Of a DNA stretch of 64,000 nucleotides, positions 23,386 to 35,661 are shown piece after piece. Each line of letters starts with the position of its first letter. The first letter of the stretch is position 1. The notes beneath the pieces were generated by a model. It was not told the DNA's origin, did not search any database, and saw only the letters and a list, made by a program, of their open reading frames with translations. The translations under genes were made by a program, and so were the position numbers. Origin of the DNA: Mallotus nudiflorus (lineage: Eukaryota; Streptophyta; Magnoliopsida; Malpighiales; Euphorbiaceae); assembly GCA_947683625.1 (NCBI GenBank), contig CANTUR010000049.1, positions 5,558,501-5,622,500 of the forward strand, read 5' to 3'.

Positions 23386-24688
23386 ATAAATTTTTAACAA
23401 AATTACATTTCAGACTTAACATCTAACTAACTTCAGTTAGAGTACATAACCAACAAAATTCTAAAAACTCCAATAACTTTTAAATTAATTAGCTACTGAT
23501 TATTATAATTGATTTTTAAAAAATTCAGAAAACTTCAATAGTATTATAATTAGTTGGCTATTTATTATCATAATTTATTTTCATCTCATATAATTAATTA
23601 GCCACTTATTACCTAATTATTTTTTAATTTTTAGTTAATAACCAATTTTATAGGGTACTTTTATATTAGGCCAAATTTGCAAATTGGACTCTTATATTTT
23701 GTCCTAATTTCACATTGGACCTTATCATTTTTTTGAGTTAAAATTATATTTTTTTTTTGTGAAATTAGACCATATTGGCCGTCAATGAGTACAATCAAGT
23801 CCTATAACTTTTGTTTGAGTACAATTAAATCCTATAAATTAATAAAAAAAATTAATTCTACTCAATAAAAAGTTATAGGACTTGATTGTACTCACCAGAG
23901 GTCCATTATGATCTAAATTTAAAAAGTAGAAGTTCCAATTTGACCTAAAAAATAAAAGGGTCTAAGCTTATAAAGAGTGTTAAGGCAACTAATAATAATG
24001 AGATTGTCATAGGCCAAACTCTAAAAATAAATATTTATACAATTAAGATATAAGTGGAGATAAAATATAGAGAAAAAAATAGCTTCCCAAATTGAGGCTA
24101 ATCACACTTTGCATCATATAGTCGTGTTACGACTTATGTGCTATTCTAAAAGTTAAACACCTTTCATACACGGTCCGTAGTATGCTCATGTTTCAAATCA
24201 TGCACAACATTAGACAAAAACAGTAGACCCTGACATAACCAATAACATGGTCGTGTCTTAGGCTATGCCCCTCTCTAAACAAAATGGTAAATTCCAACAC
24301 AGGTACCAACACATCTGTACTCCTAATTGAATGAAAATACACATTTTAACATGGTTATAAGCACGACTGTGCAATGATCTAAAACCATAAAGCCAATAAA
24401 TTTCCATTGAATTCATATCACAAATTTAACACTAATGATAATGGTAGAAGTATTGAGAAAGAACAAAACTTCAATGCATTAATGTTCCTTAAAATACAAT
24501 CAAAATCATTTTCTACACAATAATATGCTAATATCAAAATACAAAAGCCATTTGTATGTTCATAATCAATTTTTTTGAAGTTTTGATGGTATTAGAACGC
24601 AACATAACCCAACGTCCATAGATTGACATCTAAAGCCCTTATCAATTAGGGTTTTTACATAGATACTTAAACTCAAGTGACATGCTAT

Positions 24689-24751
<63 letters not shown>

Positions 24752-24950
24752 AAAGACAAACTTTCTTAAAAACATGTCATAAAAGGTAAAAAAAATTGAA
24801 AAGACCCATAGATCTTTCATATTCAAAGAAGTAAGTAAATTATATAAACTTAGGGTTACATAATACTAAAATTGCTTTCTTTTACCACTAGAGAAATTGT
24901 ATATTTTAGTAGGCATTTATATAGAATAACAAAAGTAAATGTTATATCAG
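23131..24950. other. Interval with TA arrays and repeat relics, no gene
   Basis: Contains a TA microsatellite at 23345-23382, a foldback at 23681-23967 (listed separately), a stretch at 24110-24400 carrying cgtgt/catg words like those in the Athila LTRs (for example acatggtcgtgtc), and a second TA array at 24692-24749. An 86-codon minus ORF (24566-24826) is mostly translated TA repeat. Probably includes a degraded LTR, but I could not find its ends. Confidence 0.45.
23681..23967. repeat. Foldback (inverted-repeat) structure, possible MITE
   Basis: The left arm (23681-23835) and right arm (23856-23967) are inverted copies around a short A/T loop. The best part is gagtacaatcaagtcctata (about 23787-23806), which recurs inverted at 23878-23896. 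Outer portions are looser. A transcript would form a long hairpin. I found no clear target duplication. Confidence 0.6.
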
Positions 24951-26948
24951 TGTAGACACCCGATTCGGTTGGCCTGTGTTAGGGGACGAATTAAGGACAC
25001 TTGGTTTGACTGGTCCGTTGTCAAGCCCAATGATGAGAATATGAAACTTGGACATAAGAATGAAGCATGAATCTCTAATGGAAGGTGGACTTGAAAACCT
25101 AAAGCCTAAAAAGCCCAAACCTAGCCCAACTATCCAAAATTGGCCCAAGCCTGCCTGGCCCAGTGCAGGCACGGGCAAAAGGGACGTCACCTCAGTGATG
25201 AGGCAATCACCTCATTAAAGAGGCGTCACCTCTATGATAGCCCACTTGCAACTACATTAAATGCAGCTGTAACCATGATGGCCAAGTGGTATGGGCCCCA
25301 CCCTCCAAACCTGATTCTTGCATGAGAAAGAGATTTTTGGGGAAGAGATAAAGACTATGGAGGCTCATGATGAGCTAAAAGGCTTAAGGGCATAGGGAAG
25401 CTAGGGAATAAAAGAGAAAGAGAGAGAAAAAAAAAGGGGGAAAACCATTATTAAAAAAAAGACCTTTATTGGAAAAAAAAAGAGGGAGGAGCTCTGGAAA
25501 TAGAAAAGGAAGAAAAAAAATTTCCAAAAGGAAGAAGGGGAGATTGAAGTAAGAAAAAAAAGTCTACATTTTCTTAAGAGAAGAAGGAAGAAGCTTGTGT
25601 CAAAAGTAAAGATCACATCCTAGCAAGGATCATAATCAAAAACACCTATGAGGGCCTCTTATTTTGGTAGAAAGCTTGCACTTAAACTTAATATATTCAT
25701 CATTTTGTGTGTTCTTGCTTGTGTACAACTAAGTTATTAGTATATTTTAGGTATATTTCCAGTTTATCTTGCTTAATATCCCACTTTATTGATGTGATCT
25801 TTGAACACTTTTGCATGTAGTTGTAGTTTGATGTTTATAGAGCGTGTATATGCATGTATTGTTACTTAAAGTAGAAGTTTGAAATGTTTGAGAGTCGAAA
25901 TCGGCCTGTTGATCAGGTGACACCTCTTCATAGAGGCATCGCCTCTTATTAATGAGGCGATCACCCCATTGACAAGCCTCTAGGAAGTCTTCCCTTTGTT
26001 TATATGTGTTGTATGCTTTTTTCGCCTTAGAACTATTATGGGTCCTTATTGATGAGGCATCGCCTCATCAATGAGGCAGTCGCCACATTGACAAGTTGGC
26101 CCACTTTTATTTTATTTTTCTACTAATGCTTGTCACAACGTCCACTTTGATATGTATTTTCGACCTTAAACATGGCTATATCATTGCATGATGATGCCCA
26201 TCTTGGTCATTTAATGACTTTTCTTAGTTCATAACATGAAACCCCATTTTTATAGAATCTCTTTATAAGTGTTGTTGTTTGCGATTTCGTCTTTGAAGGG
26301 AAAGACTAATCATGTGTTATTTGCAAGAATTACTTATTGATCTCCATCATCAAGTAGTCGCCTTCATTAGCTATCCCTCTTATGCCATTGTGTTTATTTG
26401 TTTATTATCGATTTACTTGCAGTATATGTTTGGTTTATTTTCTGTATATTATTATTTTATTTTGCCTAAAGCATTGTAATCCTTAATCCCTTTCCCATTT
26501 GATTTTGAATGTATGGTTGTAAATTATTATTTATTTTATTTCTGTTGAACATTGGGACTCAAAAGCATGAAATTGGATTAATGTGCAAACTTGGACTTAA
26601 CTATAAAATTTGGAAAGTAAATGAAGGCAAGTGCAACTTTGAACATAAATGAGGAAATAATTAAATAATTAAATGGTAATAAAATGCAAAACACAAATAG
26701 AGGCCAACCGTAAAGTTGGGTGAGCATTCAAATGTTCATACCTAGTTTCCAAACCTGATCTCTGATGATGACTTTTGAGAACCTCTGTGGGATCCAGTTA
26801 TTGTACAGTGTGCCCTGGCTTTTATTTGAGTGGAAACTCCATCTCCAAATAGGCCCAAGACCTATATTGTACTTCCTAGTGGGCCTCGAGCCCACACAGT
26901 GTCGTGGTCGCCAAACACTTGGGCGCGCGCTCAACCTTGCCGCCTACA
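24951..26948 (+). repeat. 5' LTR of the Tat element
   Basis: 1998 bp, TGTAGACACC...GCCTACA. Contains clusters of the word GAGGCGATCGCCTC and variants (25187-25240, 25913-25976, 26049-26094), a purine-rich part at 25400-25560, and a degenerate PBS-like copy TGGAAACTCC at 26831-26840. Confidence 0.9.
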
Positions 26949-26949
26949 G

Positions 26950-26966
26950 TGGCGACTCCACTAGGG
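26950..26966 (+). other. Primer binding site, tRNA-Arg type
   Basis: TGGCGACTCCACTAGGG, complementary to the plant tRNA-Arg 3' end (one mismatch in 17), one base after the LTR end. Typical of Tat/Ogre elements. Confidence 0.85.
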
Positions 26967-27890
26967 ATATAGAAACTGATTCCAGTGTTTTGCATTTTAT
27001 CATCTTTAATTATTTTCTTATTTCTTCCTGCATTTTTGCATTCACTACACATTTTGCACATAATGAGCACTTCAATCCTGAATTAACCTGACAATAGTCA
27101 GTACTTCGCTACCTACGTTTCACTCAAACCTAGTAGTGGAATATTTGATTATTGTCACTCACGACATATACTAATATGCATTGTTTGACCCTTGAGTGGG
27201 GAGACATATATGGATGTCTATCATTGTGGGAGCTAAAGCCTTTTTACCTAAGACTTAAGCCTATGTAATGACCCAGCAACTATCTTTAGGAATTTTCCCG
27301 CCTGCATGTGTAATATGCCATATAATGGACCCTTAAAATAAATTTTGAGCCCATCAATAAGTAGTCTAAAGTGAAATGGGCCTTCATGTCCAACCAAAGC
27401 CCATTATAAATAAGCTAGTCAATAAAGGCCTCTTATGCCTATTCGTGACCTATTTCAAATGGGACTTGACAAGTGAGTTTATGGTGCTAAGGTTTTTTGC
27501 TCGTAGGAAATGGACTCGGGCTTTATTCAAAGGACCCATTACTTGTCTGAATCATTTTGAGAGTTTTCTTGCATAAGTTAGTTTTATTATCCCCCGCTAA
27601 TAATTAAAACCCAGACAAAAAATCCTATGACAAGACACTCGCCATTGAATATGTGTGTGGGAGAAATAAGGGTGAAAGTTTGCATGTTTAAGCTTTATAT
27701 TTTTGTCTCATGTATCTTTTTTGTGTGATTATTTGTTTCTTAAATTCTTTAAATAAAACAAACTTGCATATCATGCATACACGTCATGCATTATTCTAAC
27801 CAATGATTTTGCAGCACTATAGATCCTTTAAGTTCAGCAGGGTAGGTCCGAACTAGTTCAGGTCACCTGGTCAGAAGTTTAAAAATAAGA
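26967..27890 (+). other. 5' untranslated leader of the Tat element
   Basis: About 0.9 kb between primer site and gag ATG without a long ORF. It would hold packaging signals, which I cannot identify from sequence alone. Confidence 0.5.
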
Positions 27891-29100
27891 ATGGCAGGAG
27901 GATTTGATCTAGAAGCATTTGGGGCACAGTTGAAAGATGAATTAATGGTAGAAACTTAGTCTATGATGAGAGAAATTATGGGGAGATTACTAAGCTCATC
28001 AGGGAGAGTCAACCAACGCAACCACCTAATGCACCGCCAATCGATCTAGTGGATCTCGATGAGGAAATATCGATTAGAGGAAGGGAAGAAGATGATGTGA
28101 CAATGTTGGCCGACCCAATGAATCGAAGAAATGTCATACCAGCTAAAGATGTGGGTCAAATTGAGTGGGCTAAGAACATGACCAAGGTGATGAACCAAAT
28201 GCGGGTGATGATGAAGGAAAAGGGTATGGTCGCTCCTCTAGATTATGATCTGAATATGGAAAAGGGTGATGAACCATTGCCTCGTAAATTTAAATTCCTA
28301 GACATGAAGAAGTATACTGGTGCCGAGGATTCCCATTTGCATTTGAAGCAGTAAGTGACTTACATGAAGGCTACCGAGCTAACCGAGAGCCAAATTATCA
28401 AGCAGTTCCTTATTTCATTGGAGGGGGCACCAATCCGTTGGTATTACACCTTGGAACTACATGTTTAATCAGATTGGAAGGAATTGTGTGCCACTTTTAT
28501 CAAGCAATACAGTCTCAATGTTCAACTAGAAGTGTCCTTGAGAGATCTGCAGAATACCAAACAGAACTTTAATGAGCCTTTTGCTGACTACCTGACTCAT
28601 TGGAGGGGGAAGTTATCCTTAATGAGGCATAGACCTACTGAGTCTGACTAGTTAGTCCTGGAAATAGAAGGGTGTATTCTAATATTTTATAGGAAGTTGA
28701 GGGATCTGGGAATTAGAAACTTTGAAGAATTATACAGATTTGGGGTCCAAAAAGAGTCAAATTTGGCTCAAGAGAAGAAATTCTTCAGAAGAGGATCTAA
28801 GGGCAAAGAGGGGACCAGCTCAAGTAATAATGTTCAGATTCATGCCATTCAACCACCAAGTAATAATGTACAAGTCAATGCAGTTAGACAGCCTTGAAGA
28901 TTTTCAAATCTGGGACGTCCCATGTCTAAGGTCCTTGATAAGCTTATTGAGAAAAACCTGATACGACCTTTACCTTCACAACAACCCTTACCTGGAGCCA
29001 ACCCAAAACTTTTCTGTAAATTTCATCAGACCATTCGACATGACACAGATAGTTTTTAAAGCATGAAATCCAAGGCTTAATAGACTCAGGCAAAATTACT
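27891..29100 (+). pseudogene. Tat-lineage Gag
   Basis: Start MAGGFDLEAFGAQLKDELM at 27891, stop after 20 codons, then frame-shifted continuation 28030-28354 (MEKGDEPLPRKFKFLDMKKY), 28355-28680 (TYMKATELTESQIIKQF, SLEGAPIRWYYTLE, KQYSLNVQLEVSLRDLQNT, NEPFADYLTHWRGKL) and 28697-28897 (LRDLGIRNFEELYRFGVQKES). A C-terminal pseudo-zinc-finger FCKFHQTIRHDTDSF follows near 29010. This is the Tat retrotransposon gag signature. At least six stops or frameshifts. Confidence 0.87.
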
Positions 29101-29184
29101 CACCCAGAAAATAGAAAACTAAACACCCAAACCAACCCATTACCCAATTACCAAAATGTACCACCACCAAACACACCCATTTTA

Positions 29185-30381
29185 ATGGTCAACTCTAGCC
29201 TAACAGAAGAGCAAGTCCTAAAATCCTTCATTGATGTCTCCCATAATTCCCTAAAAACTAAACCTAAAAATCTAAAACCAAATAAACAACCCATGGAGCT
29301 GCAGGTGCACATCTTGGACATATGGAGCTCCGATGATGAGAGCGAAGAACAAGTTGATCTGTGGGACAACGAGGGGTGTGAGCCAAGTCAGTATGTGGGG
29401 AAGGTCGAAGAAAAGAAAAAGGAAACCGAGGCTACCAAGTCTGAGCCCAAAAAGGTGAGAGGTGTAGAGAAGGGAAAGGAGATAAAACAAAATAAAGAGA
29501 CCATTGCTAGTGTTTGGGAGTTACTTCTGCACTCTAGGGATCACAGGGAAGCCCTGGTTTTGGCACTAGATCAGAAAAAGATTCCCACTAGTTCTACTCT
29601 AGAGCAGATGGTCCAGTCACTAATGGAAACCCCTCAAGGGATGATAACATTTTCCAATGATGATCTGCCTCTAGAAGGGAGGGATCACCATAAAGCTCTG
29701 TTTATTAAGGCTGAGGTGAAAGGGAAAATGACCTGTTGTGTGATGGTCAACAATGGTTCTGCCATCAATGTGTGTCCATTGAAGATACTACCAAAGCTAT
29801 GGTTGACAGTGGATGACTTAAAGCCTTATGAGGTATTTATCAAGGCTTATGATGACACTAGAAGGTTTGTGGAAGGAACTTTCAGGGCATTGGTTAAAAC
29901 AAGACCTATAGAAGTTTGGGTTGACTTGCATGTGATTGATATCCTGGTGACATTTGCCATTTTATTGAGGAGGCCACGGTTTCACCCTCTAGGTGGCGTT
30001 CCATCCACTATTCATCAAAAGATTAAATTCCCACATGAAGGAAGGGTTGTCACCATCTCAGCTGAAATTGAAGTCACCATAGCTGCGCTGAAGTTGGTCC
30101 CTAAGGAGATTTCCTTTAGCTCTAGTTTTGAAATCTATGTAATCTATGAGGATAAGATGGATGAAAAGGTTCTGAGAATGATGCACAATATGAAATTTTT
30201 GCCCAGCATGGGATTGGGGAAAAATCAGAGTGGACCTTCAGAGTTTATGGGAAACAAAGTACCTATTTTGAAGCATGGGTTAGGGTTCAAAGAGGCTGAC
30301 AGAGCTGGGGAAGAGGTTAGTGTGTGGGGCCAATATGAAGAGAAGGAAAAGGATACCATGGCTGGAAAGAAAACTTTATAG
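29185..30381 (+). pseudogene. Tat protease with G-patch-like tail (398-residue open stretch)
   Basis: The longest open frame in the window. Residues about 175-290 form the protease: VKGKMTCCVMVNNGSAINVCP, where the catalytic Asp of the D-G/N-G-S motif reads Asn, followed by YEVFIKAYDD and RRPRFHPLGGVPSTIHQKIKF. Residues about 335-375 (SMGLGKNQSGPSEFMGNKVP ... HGLGF) look like the glycine-rich G-patch segment found after the protease in this lineage. Residues 65-110 are Lys/Glu-rich. The frame starts in the gag-pro linker. The Asp-to-Asn change alone should abolish proteolysis. Confidence 0.85.
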
Positions 30382-30930
30382 GAAGTCTTTGTAAAGGAAG
30401 GCACCAAGCACCCATATAGCTGGACTCCAGAACCTCTCCTTATGGCTGGGCAAGTTATCCCGGGGTTCGAGATTTTTGTTGAATTTTTGAACAAAGCCAA
30501 AGGAGTCACTATTGAAAAAGCCCCTACTAAGGAGCTGGTACTGGCTGAGAAGGAGTTTAAAAAGGATAAAGCTACCTTAAAGCAGAAAGGCATTGATAAT
30601 CAGAGCAAAGACTTTGACTTTGAAACCTACATCCTCAACTCTATCATAGATACCTCTTATAATGACTTTGATGTTTCTTTTGCTTCTCTGTTTGAGATTG
30701 ATGATCTTTTCTTTTCAAAAGTGACTGTAATGAAGTCTGAGTTTGCTTATTTGTATAATGTGTTTCCTATTGGTTATTCTATTTGTGATGATCATTTCAT
30801 GCATATGTTTAACATTAATTCCATGCAAACTGAGTCATTTAATTTAGGCATAAACGATAATCCTAAAAATATATTGCTTGCTTCTAGTTTAAATTATGAT
30901 GAGATGGGAAAATGGAAGAAATCTTAAAAA
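30382..30930 (+). pseudogene. Linker between Tat protease and RT
   Basis: Same frame as the protease after the stop at 30381; open again at 30442-30927 (161 codons). It opens with PYSWTPEPLLMAGQVIPGFE, the usual Tat pre-RT segment, and continues with an acidic, aromatic-rich stretch without a known fold. Ends at a stop just before the RT region. Confidence 0.7.
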
Positions 30931-30939
30931 AGAGACAGA

Positions 30940-31900
30940 AAGTGTTTGCTTAGGGTTATGAAGACATGCCTAGAATCGACAGGGAGATCTCATAACACAA
31001 GATCCCCATATACCCTCACATAGCACTAATAAAGCAGATACAAAGAAGGTTAAGGCCAGAATGGGCTCTCTTGGTTAAAGAAGAGGTCGAAAAGCAAATG
31101 AAGGCAAAGGTCCTAGAAGTGGTAGAGGACACTCAGTGGTTAGCAAATATAGTTCTTATTCTTAAGAAGGATAGAAGGGTTAGAGTGTGTGTAGACTACT
31201 GAGATTTGAATAAAGCCTACCCTAAGGATGACTTTCTGCTACCGCATATTGATACGTTAATTGATAGTGCAACTTCTAATGCAATATACTCATTCATGGA
31301 TGGATTTTTGGGGTACAATCAGATCATGATGGTAGTAATGGATAAATTGAAGACATCTTTCACCACTGAATGAGGTGTGTATTGTTACCAAGTGATGCCT
31401 TTTGGGTTGAAGAATGCATGAGCCACTTATCAAAGGATGGCGACTACCTTATTGCATAACATGATCCATAAAGAGGTAGAAGTGTATGTGGATGATATGA
31501 TGGTGAAGTCTGCAACTAGGGAATGGCATTTTGAAGTGCTAGACAAGTTTATGGCTAGGGTAGAAAAGTACAATCTCAAAATGAACCCGAAAAAGTGTGT
31601 TTTTTGGGTCACATCTAGGAAGTTGTTATTACACATTGTCAGCTAGAAAGGAATAGAGGTGGATCCAGATACGATCAGGGCAATCACAGATATGCCTGCA
31701 CCGAAGAATGAAAAAGAGGTCCTAGGGTTTATGGGGTGTTTATAGTATATCAACATATTTATAGCCAAATTGACAGTCATCTGTAATGCCATCTTTAAGC
31801 TTCTAAAGAAAGACCAACCTGTTATGTGGGATGAAAGATGTCAACAAGCCTTTGAAGCTATCAAGGATTATTTGATGAATCCTCTTGTTTTATAGCCACC
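30940..31900 (+). pseudogene. Tat reverse transcriptase
   Basis: RT landmarks in order: NIVLILKKDRRVRVCVDY (31150), LNKAYPKDDFLLPHIDTLID, FMDGFLGYNQI, VMPFGLKNA, the catalytic VEVYVDDMMVKS (about 31470), LNPKKC-like NLKMNPKKCVFWV, and VLGFMGC. The Y-V-D-D motif is intact but at least six stops occur in one frame, several where Trp or Arg is usual, suggesting C-to-T decay rather than large rearrangement. Confidence 0.87.
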
Positions 31901-32280
31901 AAGACTAGGTAAAGCCTTAACCTTGTATCTGGTAATTGAGGAAGATGCAATAGGGCCAATGTTGGCATAGGAAGGTGAAAAGAAAGTAGAGCATGTTGTG
32001 TATTACTTGAGTAAGAGGCTTCTTCCCTACGAAACTACTTATAGCTTGGTGGAGAAAATGTGCCTAGCAGTAATTTGGGCGACAAAAAAACTTCAACACT
32101 ATCTTCAGTCTTATAAATTGCAAGCGGTTTCTAAACACGATCCCTTCAGGTACTTCCAACATACCTCGTCTCTTATAGGAAAATTGGCTAGGTGGCTCAT
32201 TTTACTCACAGAGTTTGACATAGAGTATATAGCCAAAAAGATAGTGAAAGGAAGAGTAGTAGCAGACTTCTTGGCATAGA
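31900..32280 (+). pseudogene. Tat gypsy-type RNase H
   Basis: From LTLYLVIEEDAIGPML through VVYYLSKRLLPYETTYSLVEK and CLAVIWATKKLQHYLQSY to VVADFLA just before the stop at 32277. The open portion is 31998-32279 (93 codons). Order and spacing fit RNase H following RT. The first catalytic region is degenerate, a common state in Tat elements that also carry a second RNase H. Confidence 0.82.
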
Positions 32281-32735
32281 GTCCAATGGATGACGATAGA
32301 GAATTGAAGTTGGAGTTTCCCAACGAGCATTTAGGGGAGATAGAGATACAAGGTTGGGAAATGTACTTTGACAAAGCTGTCAACAACAAGGGGGCCAAAA
32401 TAGGGGTAATTTTGGTTACTCCAAAATGAGAAATGATCTCGATGGCAAAAAGACTTGAGTTTGAAGCAACTATTAACCAAGCAAAATACGAGGCTTGCAT
32501 TTTTGGTTTAGAGGAATTGCACAGTGTAGGGGTAGAAAATGTTACTGTCTATAGGGATTCCATGCTAGTTATAAAACAAGCCACCAAAGAATGGGAGATA
32601 AAGGAAGACAGGTTACGGTTATACTGGGAATACTTAGCTACTATCTTGTGCTCATTTGTTCAGTGTAAGTTTGTCCACTTGCTGAGGGAAGGAAACCAGG
32701 TAGTTGATGCCCTAGCCATACTGGCCTCTATATAG
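32281..32735 (+). pseudogene. Second, archaeal-type RNase H (aRH) of the Tat element
   Basis: The acidic quartet is visible: MYFDKAVNNKGAKIGVILV (Asp, about 32360), EATINQAKYEACIFGLEEL (Glu, about 32465), VTVYRDSMLVIKQ (Asp, about 32550) and EGNQVVDALAILAS (Asp, about 32700). A single stop at about 32430 separates the first Asp from the rest. Such an extra RNase H of archaeal type, placed between the first RNase H and integrase, defines the Tat clade. Confidence 0.83.
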
Positions 32736-32929
32736 GAAAGTGGGAAACAACCAGAAGCTAGGCCCTTAATTCTCGTGAAGTCTCGATTCCCCTGTTACGA
32801 GGAGGTGAGGGTGACGCCAGTTGATGATACTAAGAAACCTTAGTACTATGATTTACAAAGGTTTTTTGAACCTGGGCAATTTTTGAATGACGCTGATAAG
32901 AAAGAAAGAATATCCCTACAAATGTTATC

Positions 32930-34056
32930 TTGATAGTTCATAAGTTACAATGGGATGGTATACAAAAGAATGCCAGTCGGGGTACACCTCAGGTGTGTTG
33001 ATAAGGACGAAGCCTAAAAGCTTATGGAAGCGATTCATGAAGGGGTACGCGGGCCACACATGAATGGAACCGTCTTGGTAAAGAAAATAGCCCGCCAAGG
33101 GTACTTTTGGCTCACCATGGAGGCAGATTATGTTAGATTTATAAAGAAATGTCATAATTGTCAACCTTATAGTGATGTTAGCCACCTACCGTCTATGGAG
33201 CTTCAGGGAATGACTTCTCCTTAGCCGTTTTCTGTATGGGGGATTGACATCATAGGAGAGGTAAGGCCAAAAGAAACTAATGGCCATTGGTATATCATTA
33301 TGGCTATTGACTACTTCTCCAAATAGGTCAAAGCAAATGTTAAGGTTCATCAAAAAGAACATAATCTACAGATATGGTCTACCACACCACATAGTTACAG
33401 ATAATGGTGTTCAATTTTGAGTAGAAATGGCCACACTATTGAAAGACTATAAGATTGAGCACCACAGGTCATCTCTATATAGGCCACAGGCAAATGGGGC
33501 GGTGGAAGCAACAAATAAGAATGTAAAAAAGATCCTACCCAAGATGCTGGAAAATTACTGAGATTGGGTGGAATACTTATAATTTGCATTGTGGGGGTAT
33601 CAAACCACTGCTAGAATTTTGACAAAAGTCACTCCATACTCTTTAGTTTACGGGTGTGAGGCCATTTTGCTGGTAGAGGTCGAGATAAGGTCATTGAGAG
33701 TCCTTCTGGAATCTAAACTCCCTGAGTATCAGTGGGTCAAAAGTCAGTTGGCTCAATTGACATTACTGGATGAAAAGAGGATGAAGGCTATGTATCATTC
33801 TCAGTTGTATCTGAAAAGAATAGCATGTGCCTACAATAAGAAGATCAAGCCAGGCAGGATTCGGGAAGGGGATTTGGTGTTGAAACTTATAAGATCAGTC
33901 ATGACCGATCCTCAAGGAAAGTTTAAGCCCAATTGGGAGGGACTGTATATGGTAAAGAAGTTATTTTTGAAAGGCACCAGAATTTTGTCTGACATGGAGG
34001 GAAACAAGTTCAAAGAACCCATCAACTTAGACAAGATTAAGAAATACTTTCTGTAA
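32930..34056 (+). pseudogene. Tat integrase
   Basis: N-terminal zinc finger from AIHEGVRGPHMNG (33025) to CHNCQ (33150). Core Asp in WGIDIIGEV (about 33240); after a frameshift near 33345 the second Asp is in HIVTDNGVQF (about 33400) and the Glu in NGAVEATNKN (about 33500). The open C-terminal segment 33589-34056 (155 codons) holds TPYSLVYGCEAILLVE, RIREGDLVLKL and the closing KEPINLDKIKKYFL. Stops at about 33225, 33325 and 33560. No chromodomain, as expected for Tat. Confidence 0.87.
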
Positions 34057-34527
34057 AAAGTCTCACTAGGGAGAAAACCTCGAAAAGAGGCTATATAGGA
34101 AAAAGTTAGAGACTAAAAAGAATAAAAAGAAAAAGGTCCTGCTGGATCGAAAACCTCAAAAGAGGCGGTCCAGGAAAAAGTTAAGGACATGTAAAAGGAG
34201 AGAGAGAGACACAAAATGATTAGTTGGAAAACTTGTAAAGGCAAGCCAACTAATAACATGAGATGTACCATAAGTGAAATGTATAAACGTTTTGTGCTTA
34301 AATGAAATGAAATGGATTGCTTTAATTAATGTTAAATATTACATAATATGTCCATTACAAGCCGTTTAACTAGTATAAAAGGAAAATTACATCTAACAAA
34401 AAGGGAAATGATGACTTTATTTTATAAGCTAATTTTGTTTTCTCTTCTTTTATTGCCTACCCTAAGAACTTAACATTTGTAACTCTATTGTCCTTTTGTA
34501 TTTAATAAATTCATCTTTTTCTATCTG
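34057..34527 (+). other. Post-integrase spacer with a short imperfect duplication
   Basis: A unit containing gaaaacctc-aaagaggc and caggaaaaagtta occurs twice (34070-34110 and 34147-34190). Similar Lys/Glu-rich short repeats commonly follow integrase in Tat elements. The rest is AT-rich and separates integrase from the convergent antisense gene. Confidence 0.55.
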
Positions 34528-35661
34528 TTACAAACAAACCCATGCTTTGTAATGATCATCAGTAGTTTGATCTCCGTTGTAGCTTAAATTTCTTTCAATG
34601 ACTCTTCGAGGTCAAGTTGCCACCAAGTGGTCTTAAGAAAGGGGCCCTGGCTCAAACTCATGAAATAGCTCCACAATCAGTTGTTTGTGACCGTATTGGC
34701 GGCAAAGGCGGGCTGGATTGTAGAAAGTGGCAAAATGGAGACTAGCAATCAGGACACAATATGTGTAAGACCGAATGGTCACATGTTGTGATCCCCACCA
34801 GGGGCATATCCAGCGGATCAGTGTATCAGGGAATGTTAAAAGCTAGCCATGAATATCTTAAGGAATGGGATGTAGTTTTCTTGTTCAGTAATGCTTCACT
34901 TTATAGCGTCTAATGTCTTGAGGGGGTTCGATCAAGCCCAACTTTTCATAAAACCACATTTGCGGTTTGTAAATTATTAAATGCAGATAGTATGACAGTT
35001 GGAAGTTAGGGAAGTATAATAAAGAACTTACCTCTAATAGGAATGGACTTCTTGAGAATCATCATGTCTTCGTGAAGTCATCCAATCCAATGATAGTTTC
35101 TACTAAGATGAGAGAGAAAGGATTAAACCCTAACTCCACTTGATCAAGGATAGAAAGGATCTTCGAATCGTAGTGTCCTGAGAAAGAAACCAACAAAAAT
35201 TGAGCATACAAATAGAGGGCTATCATGTGGGGCCAATGAGTTCCTTCTTTTTCCACATTCATGATGACCTCAAGAAAAGATTCTAGTTTGATTTATGAAC
35301 TGAGGATACAGAGAAGAGAAGACTAGGGTGGAAGGTTGAACATACGTGCCATTTGGTGTTGAATGGAGTGAGAATTTGGGTTTTCAAGGTTAGGAACCGC
35401 AAGCCAGCAAGTAGAATCCATATGATGGCTGAGAATTGCCTTGAATTCCTCTGGTAGGGGACATATTTCTATTGTATTGAACCAAAAAATGTGTTTATGG
35501 GGGTCTCAAAACTGAACCATGGTGTGGAGAAAAGGGAAGTTGATTCTCCTAGTATGGAGTGATTTAAAGACCAAAAGGTGAAAAGGTTCTAACCTAGTCT
35601 AAGACTTATTGTCTAAACCCTTCAAGATTGTTTGTAGCATCCTCAGACTTCGTTCAATCAT
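34528..35661 (-). pseudogene. Antisense gene 2 in the Tat element, plant-mobile-domain/DUF7745-like
   Basis: ATG at 35661; exon 1 reads MIERSLRMLQTILKGLDNK ... HKHIFWFNTIEICPLPEEFK ... LVSFSGHYDSKILSILDQVE to a donor AG|GTAAGT at 35032. A second segment (about 34960-34528) reads QMWFYEKLGLIEPPQD ... CVLIASLHFATFYNPARLC and ends at TAA 34528-34530. The 'WDP...F.F...E..PLPEEF' pattern and the later 'YNPA...RQ.G' block resemble the plant retroelement-associated domain annotated as DUF7745 or aminotransferase-like plant mobile domain; the family name is from memory. About seven stops. It is convergent with pol and lies wholly inside the element. Confidence 0.55.

Noticed and set aside
30225..30593. 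122-codon minus ORF opposite Tat protease
   Set aside because: Shadow of the long sense frame; no domain features, unlike the antisense genes at 34528-38733.
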